The notes: generated from the sequence alone by a model not told the origin. A stretch of DNA of 64,000 nt from Pollenia angustigena (GCA_930367215.1 OV884060.1:212725253-212789252), one strand, 5' to 3'; shown: positions 31,796 to 43,371, counted from the first letter of the stretch. Numbers and translations: made by a program.

Positions 31796-32516
31796 TTTGA
31801 AAATTAGTTACGTTTAATAATTTTCTTAAACTTTTTTTTGGCAAATATTATTATTTAAAATAATCATATGGTTTTGTTTTTCTTTTTTTGTTATGCACTT
31901 TTTCGATATTGCTGTCAATCAGTTATTAAAAAGTAAAGTAAAAGTAAAATCCTAAAAGTATGCAACACCTTTTATTGTAAATATGCATTGCAGTTATTGT
32001 AAATATTCACAAAAAATACGTGAGTTTTATCACAAAATTTATAAGTTTGTTCAGCGATCGCAAAAAGTCGCAGAATTTTTTTACATAAAATGAAAGAAAA
32101 CATTCCAAACTTTCATTTAGTAGTACTACCAACACGGAGGTAGACCGAGCTAACTTATTTTTTTTCTAATGAAAACTGCAAATGCTAAATTTTTTGGAGT
32201 AATTTTGATTTGCTCAGATCTCTTAAACTATATATGTAATTTAAATAATTTTTCTTTCATATTAAATTTAAAATACTATATTTTAATAACAGTGCTCTAA
32301 ATCTATTGGTAGTTAAACCATATTTATTGTATAAACAACTGAAATGTAGTAAAATTTTCATCAGTTTTCGTTGTATAATATTTAGATAACTTTACCACAC
32401 TTTTTTTTATACAAAATTTTATTTTTTTCGAAAACAAATCATGGTTTTCTTCTAATGAAACAGTTCTCTACAGAATTGCATCATTACATTTCTAAAAAAT
32501 AACTGTAAAAAATTGG

Positions 32517-32543
32517 ACTTTTTGCCAAAAAAATACCACTGTG
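32517..32543 (-). repeat. Transib right terminus: heptamer CACAGTG, 11-bp spacer, A-rich nonamer
   Basis: Read on the minus strand, CACAGTG (32537-32543) is identical to the canonical V(D)J heptamer. It is followed by 11 bp and GCAAAAAGT (32517-32525), against the canonical nonamer ACAAAAACC. This is the end upstream of the transposase start. Confidence 0.78.
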
Positions 32544-33472
32544 CGGAGTTAGAGCTGCAGTCTTCTGCCGGGAACTGGGCATTTGGGAATCTTTTAAGCT
32601 TCCCGATTACTGCAGCATATTCCAGGCGGAGATATTTGCGGCCAAAATGGCTGCTGATTTGGCACGTAATTCCATTACTGGGAACTCGCACGTAAATTTT
32701 TACATCGATAGTCAGGCGGCGATCAGGGCGATAACCGCTGACTATTCATACTCTTCGATCGTCCAGGAGTGTAGGGACTCGATGGATGGACTCTGTGCGA
32801 ATAATAGAGTTCACATCTATTGGGTGCGTGGCCACCAGGGCATAGAAGGCAACGAGGAGGCGGACGAATTGGCGAAACGGGGGGTCCATTTACCATACGA
32901 TAGGGTGATGGCCATTCCGGCTCCGATTCAGAACGTAAGGAGGGATACGGACTCTGCTATACGGAGGAGATCAGAGCCGATTTGGGATAGCACCAGAACG
33001 TGCAGGGTCTCCAGGGTAATGTGGGGATCCTATGATCCAGTGTCGACGAAAATTCTTCTGTCATTGCCGAGAAGGGACTGTAGACTTCTGGTAGGCTTTT
33101 TGACGGGTCATTGTTGGACTGCGGTACACGCCCGGAGGGCGGGGCGGTTGAACATTGACAACTGTAGATTCTGTGGGGTACCAGGGGAAAAGGAGACAGT
33201 GGAGCATTTAGACTGCTACTGTCCGGCACTCGTGCGCTCCAGGGCGAACTGTCTGGGAGATCATTACCTCCAAGGTCTTGGGGAAGTCTCCGGAATTGGG
33301 TTAATGAGACTCCTGGCATTCGTCAAGAGAGTGTGGGGTACTCTGAGTACCATTACATCGGAATGACCTTTTTTCTAATATTCTTCTGTGGACTATCGCA
33401 CAGCGTGGTAAATCTAAGGACCTATTTGGTATATGCGGGGTCTTTGTGACCGGCCACTTTAACCTAACCTAA
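32544..33472 (+). pseudogene. RNase H-bearing non-LTR retrotransposon, part 2 (RNase H, zinc tail, 3' UTR)
   Basis: An open frame from the insertion edge to the stop at 33364-33366 reads VRAAVFCRELGIWESFKL, FQAEIFAAKMAADLA (RNase H Glu), NFYIDSQAAIRAI (Asp), WVRGHQGIEGNEEADELAKR (His and Asp) and CRFCGVPGEKETVEHLDCYC (CCHC tail). All four RNase H acidic/His landmarks are present. The 3' UTR ends in CTTTAACCTAACCTAA at 33472. It joins 29667 in frame once the Transib is removed. Confidence 0.88.
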
Positions 33473-33699
33473 TATATAGAAAAAAAAAATTAACGTGTAC
33501 TTCATGTACATAAAAACGATAAAAAATAATAAGAAGTTGAGCTTAAAATGTTCTAAACTAAAAGAAGATTGCACTTTTTCTAGAACTGCATTTCGGTCTT
33601 TGATATAGTTATTAAACAGGCAGCATGTCATATTAAAATCAAATTTACATTGAATATTACTCTCTAGTGTTTCAGTCTTTAACGAGTTTCTTTCCTTTG

Positions 33700-33866
33700 T
33701 CCATTGAACAAACTAAGTACTCTACTTGAAAAAAATCAAACTCTCTTGATTTTTATTCAACCAACTCGACAACTGTCAAACTAATCAATTGAAAAAGCAA
33801 TACACGCTTTGATTTGGACAACGACCGACTCAGTTGGCAATTGAATTGAAACGTGTATGGGCTGCC
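33700..33866. repeat. half copy of the 14444-14801 MITE
   Basis: AACCAACTCGACAACTGTCA, AACGACCGACTCAGTTG and ending CGTGTATGGGCTGCC match the right half of the MITE family at 14444. The other half is absent. Confidence 0.6.
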
Positions 33867-34581
33867 TTAGAGAAAGCAATTTGTCGGTTTTCGATTACTT
33901 ATAAAAGTTGTTTACACGGTATTACTTTTTACATCCACTAGTTGAAACAAAATTTGAAAGAGGATTAACTATCATCTAATATTATTGAAAGCTTTTACCA
34001 GCTTTACACCAGATAACAGTTGAATTTAATTAAAGTTCTTTATACAATAACCTTATGTTAGCAGTGTTATAACAGAAATCTTAACCTTTGTTAACAAGTA
34101 AAACAAAAAACTAATTTTTTTGTCTTGACCTGTACAAAAAACCAGGACAATTTAATAATGGACACCAGGACAAATAGTCTAAAACCAGGACAATCCTGGA
34201 AAACCAGGACGTATGGCAGGCCTAGTCATATACGAAACAAATATATGGCGCCATTTTGTATTGTATACATGAAAATGTAAACAAAACCAACGCACACATG
34301 TGCGTATTGTACAACTTTGTCAACACATAAAAAAATATTTCTTTCTAAGCTATTTAAATCAAAAGACTTTTGATTTGATCCAATATATTGTGCCACCTAC
34401 TAATATGATATACATACACACCGCCAATTTAATTGTAAAGCAAATGAGTACTTTTCGGTCGAAATACCTATATGTATACAAAAAAAAAAATTTAAGTTAT
34501 TGCAAACACTTTATTTTATTAAAATGTACTTCACTGTAAGTAAAAAGATGATAATTTTTAACAAAACAAAAAAAAAATAAT
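33867..34581. other. AT-rich spacer, nothing recognised
   Basis: Short ACCAGGACAA repeats occur near 34140-34210 (four times). There are no exon borders or terminal repeats. Confidence 0.4.
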
Positions 34582-34661
34582 TTTATAAGCCGAGATTAAT
34601 TTAAAATCTTTTTTTTTTTATTATACAAAATAAAAATTTTAAATTAATCTCGGCTTATAAA
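34582..34661. repeat. perfect hairpin with 26-bp arms
   Basis: TTTATAAGCCGAGATTAATT and the following TAAAAT are repeated exactly inverted at 34636-34661, with a 28-nt A/T loop. It is probably a decayed MITE; a terminator or RNA role has no support. Confidence 0.7.
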
Positions 34662-34737
34662 TTTATTCTGAAAACAGCACATTAGATTATCAAAAACAAT
34701 GATAATAAAAACTTAAATTCAAAAAATTAAGGAATTT

Positions 34738-35499
34738 AAGCTACGTTCACAATCAAAAAAACAATTTCGTTTTCTTTTTTCTTCCCAAAGTATTTCATAT
34801 ATTTTCCTTTAATTTTTAGAACAAAATTAGTTACATTTTTTTAAAAATTTTTTTAAAAATGTAAAGCTGAGTCAACTAGAACTTCAGCAACAATTTCTAC
34901 GAACTTGTTTCTGACGTTTAAAATACATAATTGTATTTAGTTTTGAATGAAAATTTTAACAAAATGTTTACAAAAATAAAAATAAATGCATAATATTGTT
35001 GTGGCTAAAATTTGCAAACGGTTTCTTGATGCAAAATGTGTGTAGTTACAAAAGCAATTGAAGCACAGCCGCGAATAACGTTTTAAGTTACAAAATAATA
35101 ATTTTTCAGGAGAGCAAAAAAACGTTTTTTGACAAGCATTATTTGTTTTAAAAATTTTTTTTTTCTATTATTTAAAATAGTGATAATAAAAACTTTAATG
35201 CAAAAGGCTTTTAAAACATTATTCCGCACTGCAAAACCATTTCGGTTTCATCATTATGTTAGTAACTTGCAATGTTCTTCCACTGGCTGACACTTTGTAC
35301 GCCATTTTGAAGGCGTTAAGGTGCATAGTTTTGGTTGATTTGATGTTTAAACTGTGTAAGAGAGTAAAGTCAACGTTTATCTGCAAAAAAACAGTTTTTG
35401 CAAATTGTGGCGTTTACAACGTTTTTCGCGGCTGTGCTTCAATTGTTGCTCTATTATGAACACCAAGTGAAAATGTGTTTTTGATTGTGAACGAAGCTT
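34738..35499. mobile_element. 762-bp inverted-repeat element
   Basis: The left end AAGCTACGTTCACAATCAAA and the inverse of the right end AAGCTTCGTTCACAATCAAA match. An inner inverted repeat, TTGAAGCACAGCCGCGAATA near 35057 and its inverse near 35430, gives a nested palindrome. No transposase is present. Confidence 0.65.
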
Positions 35500-35720
35500 T
35501 TAATTTGAAATTTAACGTAAATTTATTTTTAATATTTTTTTTTACTAGGAAATCGTTTTAAAAAAATTTTTCCACTATGAAAACCATCTTGACTAGTGGC
35601 TTTAAAACGGTATTCCACGATTCGCAACAGAAAGTGTTACTACACAGTTTTTCCACAATACCTGCTCTCGAGCGATTTTTAGTGGTATGCTCTTAATTTT
35701 TTTTTTTTTGTTTGTTTTAT

Positions 35721-36315
35721 ATATGGGCATTTCCGTCAAAAGGTCCACCGTGACCGAAAATTTTATGATATTGCTATAGAGAAATATTAAGATTTTACTG
35801 ATTTTATAAATTAATCCATAAATTTCATCACTTAGATGAACAATCAGACTGTAAAGTTGTGCGAACGTAATTTCTTATTTGTGAGAATGTTTTATTGTAT
35901 GTTTTCTTTAATATTATCTTTCTTAAAAGAGGTGATATTTGATAAAAATTATTCCAAAAAAATGTTCTTACATGGTCTGAAATCTAAGGAAGAGTTCAAA
36001 GAGAAATATGTTGTTCGGATTAACGGTAAATTTTTATTTTGTTTTAATCATTATTCAGTTAAATTATTATGGAAAAAAATTCACGTTCGAAATGTCACCT
36101 ATCGACCCAGATTTTGGATTAAAAAAAATACAGGAGATTTTGAAATCAAACCAAAGTCATTTAATGTTACATTGCTACGTAAAATTCTTTTTATACATGG
36201 CCACAAAAACTACTTAAAGTTTTTTCACGTTCGAGCCGTTACTTCTTTTGCCATTATCTTTGACCTAGAATCGCGCCGTCCATAAACTTTAGCATAGATA
36301 ACAGTGCTTTCTTAG
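35721..36315 (+). repeat. dispersed repeat family R, copy 1
   Basis: It starts ATATGGGCATTTCCGTCAAA and matches, inverted, 57519-58192 for nearly 600 bp. It contains a 149-codon frame (35836-36285, MNNQTVKLCERNFLF...), but copy 2 has a ~50-bp extra segment and frame breaks, so selection for a protein is not evident. The ATATGGGCATT start resembles the MITE ends at 52456. Confidence 0.65.
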
Positions 36316-36898
36316 CGCTATAATTAAAGGATTAAGAGAACGTAAAAATATGTGTTGTTTAAAATGTTATTGCATTTTTGATGCGTACGACTGTCACGTT
36401 TAACACTTTGGATTTACCCATATGTACATTTCTGTAAATTTTCTACATATTTTTCATTGTCTTTCGATTTTCCACATAAACTTTTTTTGCACTTATGTTA
36501 CACATTTCAGTTACTTCTGACAATTCCGTTCGTATCATTTTGTTAGTAACTTACAGCGTTTTTCCCCTAAATGACTCGTTGTATTGTTATCAGGTGCATC
36601 ATTTTGGGTGATTTGACGTTTTGGCAATGTAAAAGAGTTATATGATAATCTACCAAAAAAAAACCGGGTTTGCAAAATATGTCCTTTACTACGTTATTCG
36701 CGACTTTGTTTCAATTAAGAGGAAAACAATTTAATTTAACTAATTCAAACCAATATAAAGTATTGACTTTTGCCCTCTTAATCTTTTTAGAAAACGAGCG
36801 CAAAACTCGTCGTAATCTATAAATCACACATAAATTTTTCTACACGTTCAATCACTTGTATTGTGGAAACAGCACATTAGATTTTGCTTTGCATTATC
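36316..36898. other. AT-rich spacer, nothing recognised
   Basis: One stretch near 36525-36720 resembles part of the 34738-35499 element (CATTTTGTTAGTAACTTAC..., TACGTTATTCGCGACTTTG). No gene is seen. Confidence 0.4.
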
Positions 36899-37094
36899 CA
36901 GTGTTGCCAAGATTTGGCCATTTTTCACCCTGTTTAGCCATTTTTTTTTAGCCATTTTTTCAACTTGTTTAGCCATAAATTTTTTTTTGCCGTTTTTCTT
37001 TTTAAAGAATAGTTTTTATTTTATTATTAAAAATTTTTAGCCATTTTTTTCCGTAAATTTACCCATTTTTGGTCTCCAAGTTTTGGCAACACTG
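36899..37094. mobile_element. hAT MITE with perfect 8-bp duplication
   Basis: CAGTGTTGCCAAGATTTGG and the inverse CCAAGTTTTGGCAACACTG are flanked by GCATTATC on both sides (36891-36898, 37095-37102). Subterminal TTTAGCCATTTTT repeats match the larger relative at 54970-56684. It is 196 bp and non-coding. Confidence 0.88.
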
Positions 37095-37628
37095 GCATTA
37101 TCCAATATTTCGATGTCCAGTGCAAAATTGAAATACAACATTAGATAAACTTGGGTTGTCGGCGTGCCCTTATCCCAGTGGTGGTTAATTTTCCTATGGA
37201 TGTAGTTCGTACTAGGAGACGAATGACATGTTAGACTTCGGTCATGCTCGAAGTCCAATGGTGGCCATTTTGTGTTATAGTTTTTTTAATACATTTCTTA
37301 ATATAACACAAATACAAAACAACAAGTTGTTTAAAAAAAAGCTTTTTATGATTTAATCGCGTAAAAACCGTGAACCAGAGCTTATGAAAGTACAAGGTAA
37401 TCATGCTTTCAGTGCATTTTATATGGCCATAAAAATGTCAATATGAATTAGAATCAGTCAAGTAATTAGTTTTGAAATCAGTAATTTTTTTAACTGCTGT
37501 GAGTCGGCAATGTTATTAATTTCTGGGCACACGTGCTTAGGCAACCCATACATGATATCTTATGTATGCCAATCACTGCTTCAAACTCAAACGTTTTCAA
37601 TATTTAACGTACATAATATTATGTACAT

Positions 37629-38235
37629 CCCAGCTAGCATTTGGGTTATTATTTTTTTAAAAATCACCTAAATGAATCTTTTCAGATCAGTTTTGCTGAT
37701 TAAAAACTGATTTATCAGTTGAGTGATAGAAAAAGGATTAATATATGATTCATTGATATGCTCAAATAATGATTTTTAAATATTTTGAATTTTTGTTTTT
37801 GCCAAATAAAATATATAAATAGAAACTTTCATGTCAGCCAAAAAAAATAAGAAGCTTGGCTAAAAAAAGCTCAAAAATGTTAATGGAAATTGTTTTTTCA
37901 CTTCTTTGCGAAAAACCTATAGCTTTTGTTTGGTTTAAAATAATGCTGGTTCGAATTATCAAAAATAAAATAAGATAAAAAATATGACAATAAAAAAATT
38001 ATATGAAATATAATCAAAAATTATATAATTTACGATTGAAAATGAGACGAAAACGACTCAGTAATGATTATAAAAACTTTCATTAAATTGATCAAAAAGG
38101 AATCAGAAAATTAAATCACAAATGATTCTTTCAGGTGATTCATCGGTAGGGTACCATTTTCTCAAAACGAGAGTATCATTTATGGTTGAAGCGGATTCCT
38201 AAATAATTAGCTTATGGTACAAAATGCTAGCTGGG
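37629..38235. mobile_element. 607-bp element with CCCAGCTAGCATTT ends
   Basis: The left end CCCAGCTAGCATTTGGG and the inverse of the right end CCCAGCTAGCATTTTGTACC match. Interior motifs (TGAATCTTTTCAGATCAG, AAATGATTCTTTCAGGTGAT) form a further imperfect stem. No coding frame and no unambiguous target duplication were found. Confidence 0.6.
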
Positions 38236-39469
38236 ATATTATGTATTTAAAAAATTTCATTTGAGTATAAATAAAATATCATTTCAAAACTCTTAACTAC
38301 ATATATTAATAACACAAAAAACATTTTTTGTATTTGAATTACAAATTAAATCCATGAATGAAATTTAAAAAACAGTATATATGCCTTCCGTTTTATTGTT
38401 CAAATAAGTTAATGCAACTATAAAAGTTAACATGATAATATGAAAAAAAAACTAGCAATATTTTTAATTCATTCATAAAAAAGACTTATTTTGTACAAAA
38501 AAAGGTTAATTATTTGTCTTAATTCTAGTGTAAAAAAAAATTAAAATGTGGTAATGCTGTTAATTTTTTTTAACAAAATTTTATTTAATTTTTTTACTTT
38601 TATTAGGGCACGTTATCATTTATACAAAAGTATAATTTGCTGTTATTAAGGTTTATTATGTTGAACATACAAACATACATGCTTGTTAATTGTATGTTAC
38701 AAGTGCGGATGTTCTATACATTTATCCATGTACGTTTGATTGATTGACTAATTTACAGTTCCAGTATACTCGTGTAATGTAAATAACATACTTTTGATAA
38801 ACTGTGTATATGAAATGATTTGGTTGGAAACAAAATGTTGTTTTTTATAACTTTATAAAACAAATGAAAGGTTACGTTTTCATCACTCTTACAATAGTTT
38901 GAGTTACAAAATACTCGGAAAGTCATAAAACCAATTAATTTTTACAAAATGCTTGCATTTTTTTTTTTTTTTTTTTTGAAAAGAAAACCAAAACTCTACA
39001 AAAACTGTTTTTTCCAAAAACATCGAATTTTTAAAGAAAAATATCGTTTTCTTTCTACAAAAACTCTTTTTTTACAAAATCCCTACAGCTTTTAAATTCA
39101 CATAAATTCAAAATGTATAAAAGCGTGAAAACAATTTGATGTGAAATGTCAAAAAATACGTAAAGAAATTTTACAGTCGTACTCTTACCATGTTTTCAAA
39201 ACTTCTAAGCAATGAGATTGCTTTTTTATTCAGAGTTGTAATTTTACAGACGGGTTGGGAATTCTGTTTAAAAATGTTTACAATATTTAAAAAAAATTAA
39301 AACAATGCAAAATTAAAAAATAAACATAAAACTTCCATTGCTTTCTCTTAAATTTTAAATAAATCGCTGATATTTGTTGTAAACAATGAATTAATACGGT
39401 ATACCAGGGATGTTAAATGGGGTTTTAAAATAAGGAACATAAAAGTCTTATAAATATATGAGATCAAAA
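38236..39469. other. AT-rich spacer, nothing recognised
   Basis: Poly-A/T tracts (for example about 38958-38977) and CATACATAC-like strings occur. There is no exon or coding similarity. Confidence 0.45.
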
Positions 39470-40012
39470 TCAGGCACTTATTTGTTTAGTTAATAAACTA
39501 TTTGGAATTTTAGCATCTAAGCAGCATAGATTTGTCGATCTTAACCAATCCTTTGTTTGTTTGAGACTTGATAATGTGCGCACATGTAGTCTGTTTGTTT
39601 CCATAGTTTTTATTATATTTTGAAAAGAAAAAACTATTTCCACATTTGCAGACGAAGGTGGAATGGATAAAATTCCAGCAACGACTCTAGAAATGTTAGG
39701 AAACATATGGACATTCAGCTCATTTTGTAAATAAGCTACTGCAGACCAAAAACTACAAATATTTTCAGTTTTTAACGACTGCAGTTGCTCGACATCAGCT
39801 TTAGCTCTAAATTAATTATTGATTGAATCAAAATTTACAATTTCCTTCGGGAACATTTTTACTAGAAGAGGTACAATCCTACTTGTTTTACCTGAAACAA
39901 CATTTTCAGGATTAAATTTATAGAACCACATTAAAACTTCGTTATTAAAGTTGACTTTGGTTCTGAATACTTCGCAAAATTTTATATAAAATTGTTTTGG
40001 ATTTTCTTTCAT
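39470..40012 (-). pseudogene. hAT transposase C-terminal remnant
   Basis: One minus-strand frame runs from 40012 to 39470 with a single internal TAA (39812-39814). The distal part reads FPNISRVVAGILSIPPSSA, NVEIVFSFQNIIKTMETN and RLHVRTLSSL, matching the hAT C-terminal dimerisation motif (...SSA.VER.FS...). The expected E-R is changed to E-I. No terminal repeats of its own were identified. Confidence 0.72.
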
Positions 40013-40687
40013 TTCTTATAATACCAATGTTGATATTATTTGTAGAAATATATTAATATTCTTTTTATTTGAAGTGTGAGAATGTAGACGCAAAATGTAG
40101 TAAAGATATTTTCTATTTTATTAATTGGACTTTGTGGAGTTGAAGAATGGTATTAAAAGGGGCTTACTTATTATATTGAAAATACCATGGTTGCATCACT
40201 AAGTACTATTAGATTTTGTCAAATTCTAGTGACGAAGAAGGTTTATTTGTGTATGGAAAATCGAGTAAAAAAACAACTTGTTTTCAACATAATTTGAAAA
40301 ATTATTAAAGTTTAACCTCCGTATTCATAAAAGATTTTTAAATTTAACAAACGCTTATTAAGGAAAATTTTTATAGTGTTCACAGCAGTGAACAATGCAT
40401 ACAACTCTGTACAATAAAACCGAAAACTGCAACCAACTTCAAGCCGTAAAAAAGGAAGAAAAAGAATCGTTCGTAAAGCAACCTATAAAGAAGTAAATCT
40501 CGATAAAAAAAAACCTCAAAAATTGTTTCTTAACTATAACCCCATATAACCCCAAGTGTTTTCATTTAGAAGTAACAATTAATATAATTTTCCTAAAAAT
40601 ATATACATATTAACGTTTAATCCTAAATCTACATGAATAATAAATAAATACATTTTATAACGCTTTTAAAAGAAATATATGGGGTAT
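40013..40687. other. AT-rich spacer, nothing recognised
   Basis: No gene, repeat terminus or exon border is supported. It ends in the TGGGGTAT target repeat of the next element. Confidence 0.4.
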
Positions 40688-41672
40688 AAGGGTATTCATT
40701 CGGTTAACCGTCAATCGGTTAACCGATTAATTACTACCCGATTAACTGATCGGTTAATTTAAAATTGGCTTTTTGCGATTAAACCGGTTAATTTCAGTCG
40801 ATTAACCGATTAACCGATGTAACAAAATTTTCAATATTTTGTAGATTACAACATATTTTTTTGTGTTTTTAATTATTTGTTTCGTCTAATATACAAATTA
40901 GCTCAGTTTATTTTTTATATAAATACATATTTGGGGGATTCACAAGGTAGTCATAAAGTCTTAAAATAATTAATTATATATCGTCGGCTTAATATGCAAA
41001 CCGGCTAAATCCACTTTTTATATAAATTGAGATATTGATGCCGTGTGGTAGAGAAATATACGTCTCGTCGACCAGCATGTAGTTTTTCTTCTATTTAAGT
41101 CTTGAAGTGTGTAAAACTAACTGTATTTTTAATTTTCTATCAAGCTTCAAATAGGGAAAACAAAAAGTTTTTTGTCTCTCCTGTAAAATGTGCTCAAAGT
41201 GAGTTAGCAAGTTTGCTTAATAAGCCGATGATATGACTGTTGTGCGCTACCGCTAATAATTTAGATTTCAACTGTACAGTTATGACGAATAAATGAACAC
41301 AGCATTAAAATTTTTATTTTTATTTATTGTAAACAATTGTAAAATATTATTAAGGATATTATGACGATATGACTTGATAGCACACATTGTTTATAAATTG
41401 AAAAAATGCATATTTATGAATTGTTTTTTTGTTTGCTCATTTTAGTTCAAGAATTGTTATGTTTGGTATGCTATTGTTTTTTTTTTTACTAATAAACTCC
41501 AAATAATAAACAATTAATCCGTTTTTTATATTGAAATTACTTAATTTATAAAAAAAACTTGATTAATCGGTTAACCGATCAAAAACAAAATTAACCGATT
41601 AAACCAAAACCTCGGTTAATTAATCGAGAGATTAACCGATTAAAGCAAAAGGTCGATTAAATGAATACCCTA
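40688..41672. mobile_element. hAT-type non-autonomous element with perfect 8-bp duplication
   Basis: Left AAGGGTATTCATTCGG and right AATGAATACCCTA are inverted, flanked by TGGGGTAT (40680-40687, 41673-41680). Both ends carry many GGTTAACCGATTAA-type subterminal repeats, as hAT transposases require. A fragment of the same family is at 10904-10950. One end of another element (GGGGGATTCACAAGGT) sits at 40933. No transposase. Confidence 0.85.
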
Positions 41673-41712
41673 TGGGGTATTATATTGTATATATTGTTAT
41701 ATTGTCATAATT

Positions 41713-42301
41713 GGGGTATTCACAAGGTGTGCCATCATGTTATATTGTCATAATGTTCTAACATTTTACAATGGTTTAAAAATATTGTTGTTGCTTTGTA
41801 AACAAAAAGTGTCTTAAATTAATAGAACGTTGCGTGCTATGTTTATTGTGCTGTCGTAATTAATCAGAAGAGACCTGCGCTTAGCGGCTGAGCCGAACCG
41901 CTTAAGTTTTTGTAGCCGTCGCCGTTGATGGTATAGTTTTATCCGACTAATATCCGAATTTAACCTGCGGCTAGCAATTTTTGCAACAAAACACTTGCGG
42001 CGTCAAATTATATCGGCTTAGGACTTTGATGTTTGGTAAACAAACAATATTAAATTATTTTGTAATTTGCATCTAAAAAATGGAAAATAGTCAGGTAGAC
42101 CTAATTTAATTTATTTATTCATGGAAAAGAATTAAAAAGTTTTTTGGTGTTAATCAATTACTTATTTTTTATATTTGTTTTAAATCAGCTGATTTAAATT
42201 CAAAATAGCACACTAAATTATGAGGGGTTGTTCACAAGAGTCGTACTTTTTCATGTTATTATTTTAAGACTTATGACTTTATGACACCTTGTGAATCCCC
42301 C
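41713..42301. mobile_element. inverted-end element (GGGGTATTCACAAGGTGT) enclosing repeat unit 1
   Basis: Left GGGGTATTCACAAGGTGT and the inverse of the right end GGGGGATTCACAAGGTGTCA match. A further left end lies at 40933. The element ends directly where the second copy of the 390-bp repeat begins. Confidence 0.5.
41756..42140 (+). repeat. ~385-bp direct repeat, copy 1
   Basis: ATGTTCTAACATTTTACAAT to TTATTTATTCATGGAAAAG is about 93% alike copy 2 at 42303-42685. It is less AT-rich than the surroundings (CTGCGCTTAGCGGCTGAGCC, GTAGCCGTCGCCGTTG). It ends with ATG at 42080, four more codons and GTAGAC, an exon-like arrangement. Confidence 0.85.
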
Positions 42302-42302
42302 A

Positions 42303-42685
42303 AATGTTTTAACATTTTACAATGGTTTAAAAATATTGTTGTTGCTTTGTAAACAAAAAGTGTCTTAAATTAATAGAACTTTGCTTGCTATGTTTACTGT
42401 GCTGTCGTAATTTATCAGAAGAGGCCTGCGCTGAGCGGCTGAGCAGAACCGCTTTAGTTTTTGTAGCCGTCGCCGTTGGTGGTAAAGTTTTATCTGGCTA
42501 ATATCCGAATTTGACCTGCGGCTAGCAATTTTTGCAACAAAACACTTGCGGCGTCAAATTATATCAGCTTAGGACTCTGATGTTTGGTAAACAAACAAAA
42601 TAAAATTAATTTGTGGTTTGCGTCTAAAAAAATGGAAAATAACCAGGTAAGAACTAATTTAATTTATTTATTCATGGATTAGAAT
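42303..42685 (+). repeat. ~385-bp direct repeat, copy 2 with exon-like start
   Basis: It matches 41756-42140. ATG at 42632 is followed by GAA AAT AAC CAG and GTAAGA, a consensus splice donor (copy 1: GAA AAT AGT CAG, GTAGAC). The ATG, five-codon reading and donor position are kept in both copies despite substitutions, suggesting a duplicated first exon plus promoter/5' UTR of an unidentified gene. Confidence 0.7.
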
Positions 42686-42722
42686 TAAAAAATATTATGA
42701 TGTGACGTAAATATTTATTTTT

Positions 42723-43371
42723 ATACCCACACCACAATATTGGAGAGGGTATTATGCATTTGTTCTGATGTGTGTAACGCCTTAAAATATTGGTCCTAGA
42801 CCCACCTTAAAGTATACCAATCGACTCAGAATCACTTTCTGAGTCGAACTAACGCAAAGTACAGGTCGCAATTTTGGAGATAATTTAATAAAATTTGGGG
42901 CAAAGTTTCTTTTTGGCACAAGGACCAAGCCTATTGAAAATGGGCGAAATCGTAGGACCACGAGGGAAGATAGGGGGAAATTTCCTCCTCTCAGAAACTA
43001 TCAAACCGATTTTAATGAAATTTAAAACATAGATAAAACCATATCTTTATGGACACAAAAGGTATGCATTTTTTTAAAAATAGGACCACGAGGGGAGATA
43101 GGGTAAATTTCTGCCTCTCAAACCGATTTAAATTAAATTTAAGCCATAGATAGATCCATATCTTTTGGATACATTAGATATACAGTTTCTCAAAAATAGG
43201 AACACAAGGGGAGGTAGGGGGCAATTTCAGCCTCTCACAAAACCAATTTTAATGAAGTTTATAAACATAGATAAATCCACATTTATATGGACACATAAGC
43301 ATGATGTGTTTTTAAATACTTGGTGTAGGGAAGCATACGGTCGGGCTTGACCGACTATACTTTCTTACTTG
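42723..43371 (+). repeat. dispersed repeat family F, near full-length copy
   Basis: It starts ATACCCACACCACAATATTG and ends with the GTCGG...CCGAC hairpin and TATACTTTCTTACTTG, aligned along its length with 5830-6545. The interior motif CAAACCGATTTTAATGAAAT repeats. Confidence 0.8.

Larger units (their letters stand above)
29668..32543 (-). mobile_element. Transib-family (RAG1-related) DNA transposon, 2,876 bp
   Basis: It is flanked by identical CGGAG (29663-29667, 32544-32548), a 5-bp GC-rich duplication typical of Transib. Termini are CACAGAG and, on the other strand, CACAGTG. Removing the element and one CGGAG restores the host RNase H frame (MEDG-VRAAVFC). It carries a two-exon transposase gene on the minus strand and a 122-bp satellite array. 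The 3' half of the transposase is missing, so it cannot move by itself. Confidence 0.9.

Noticed and set aside
32957..33319. 120-codon minus-strand frame
   Set aside because: Antisense shadow of the RNase H/zinc tail coding region.
33461..33472. AACCTAACCTAA as an insect telomere (TTAGG) repeat
   Set aside because: Only two units, placed exactly at the 3' end of an RNase H-bearing non-LTR element; such tails are normal there and flies lack TTAGG telomeres.
34582..34661. Hairpin as a transcription terminator
   Set aside because: Eukaryotic context, no gene nearby; a decayed MITE is more likely.
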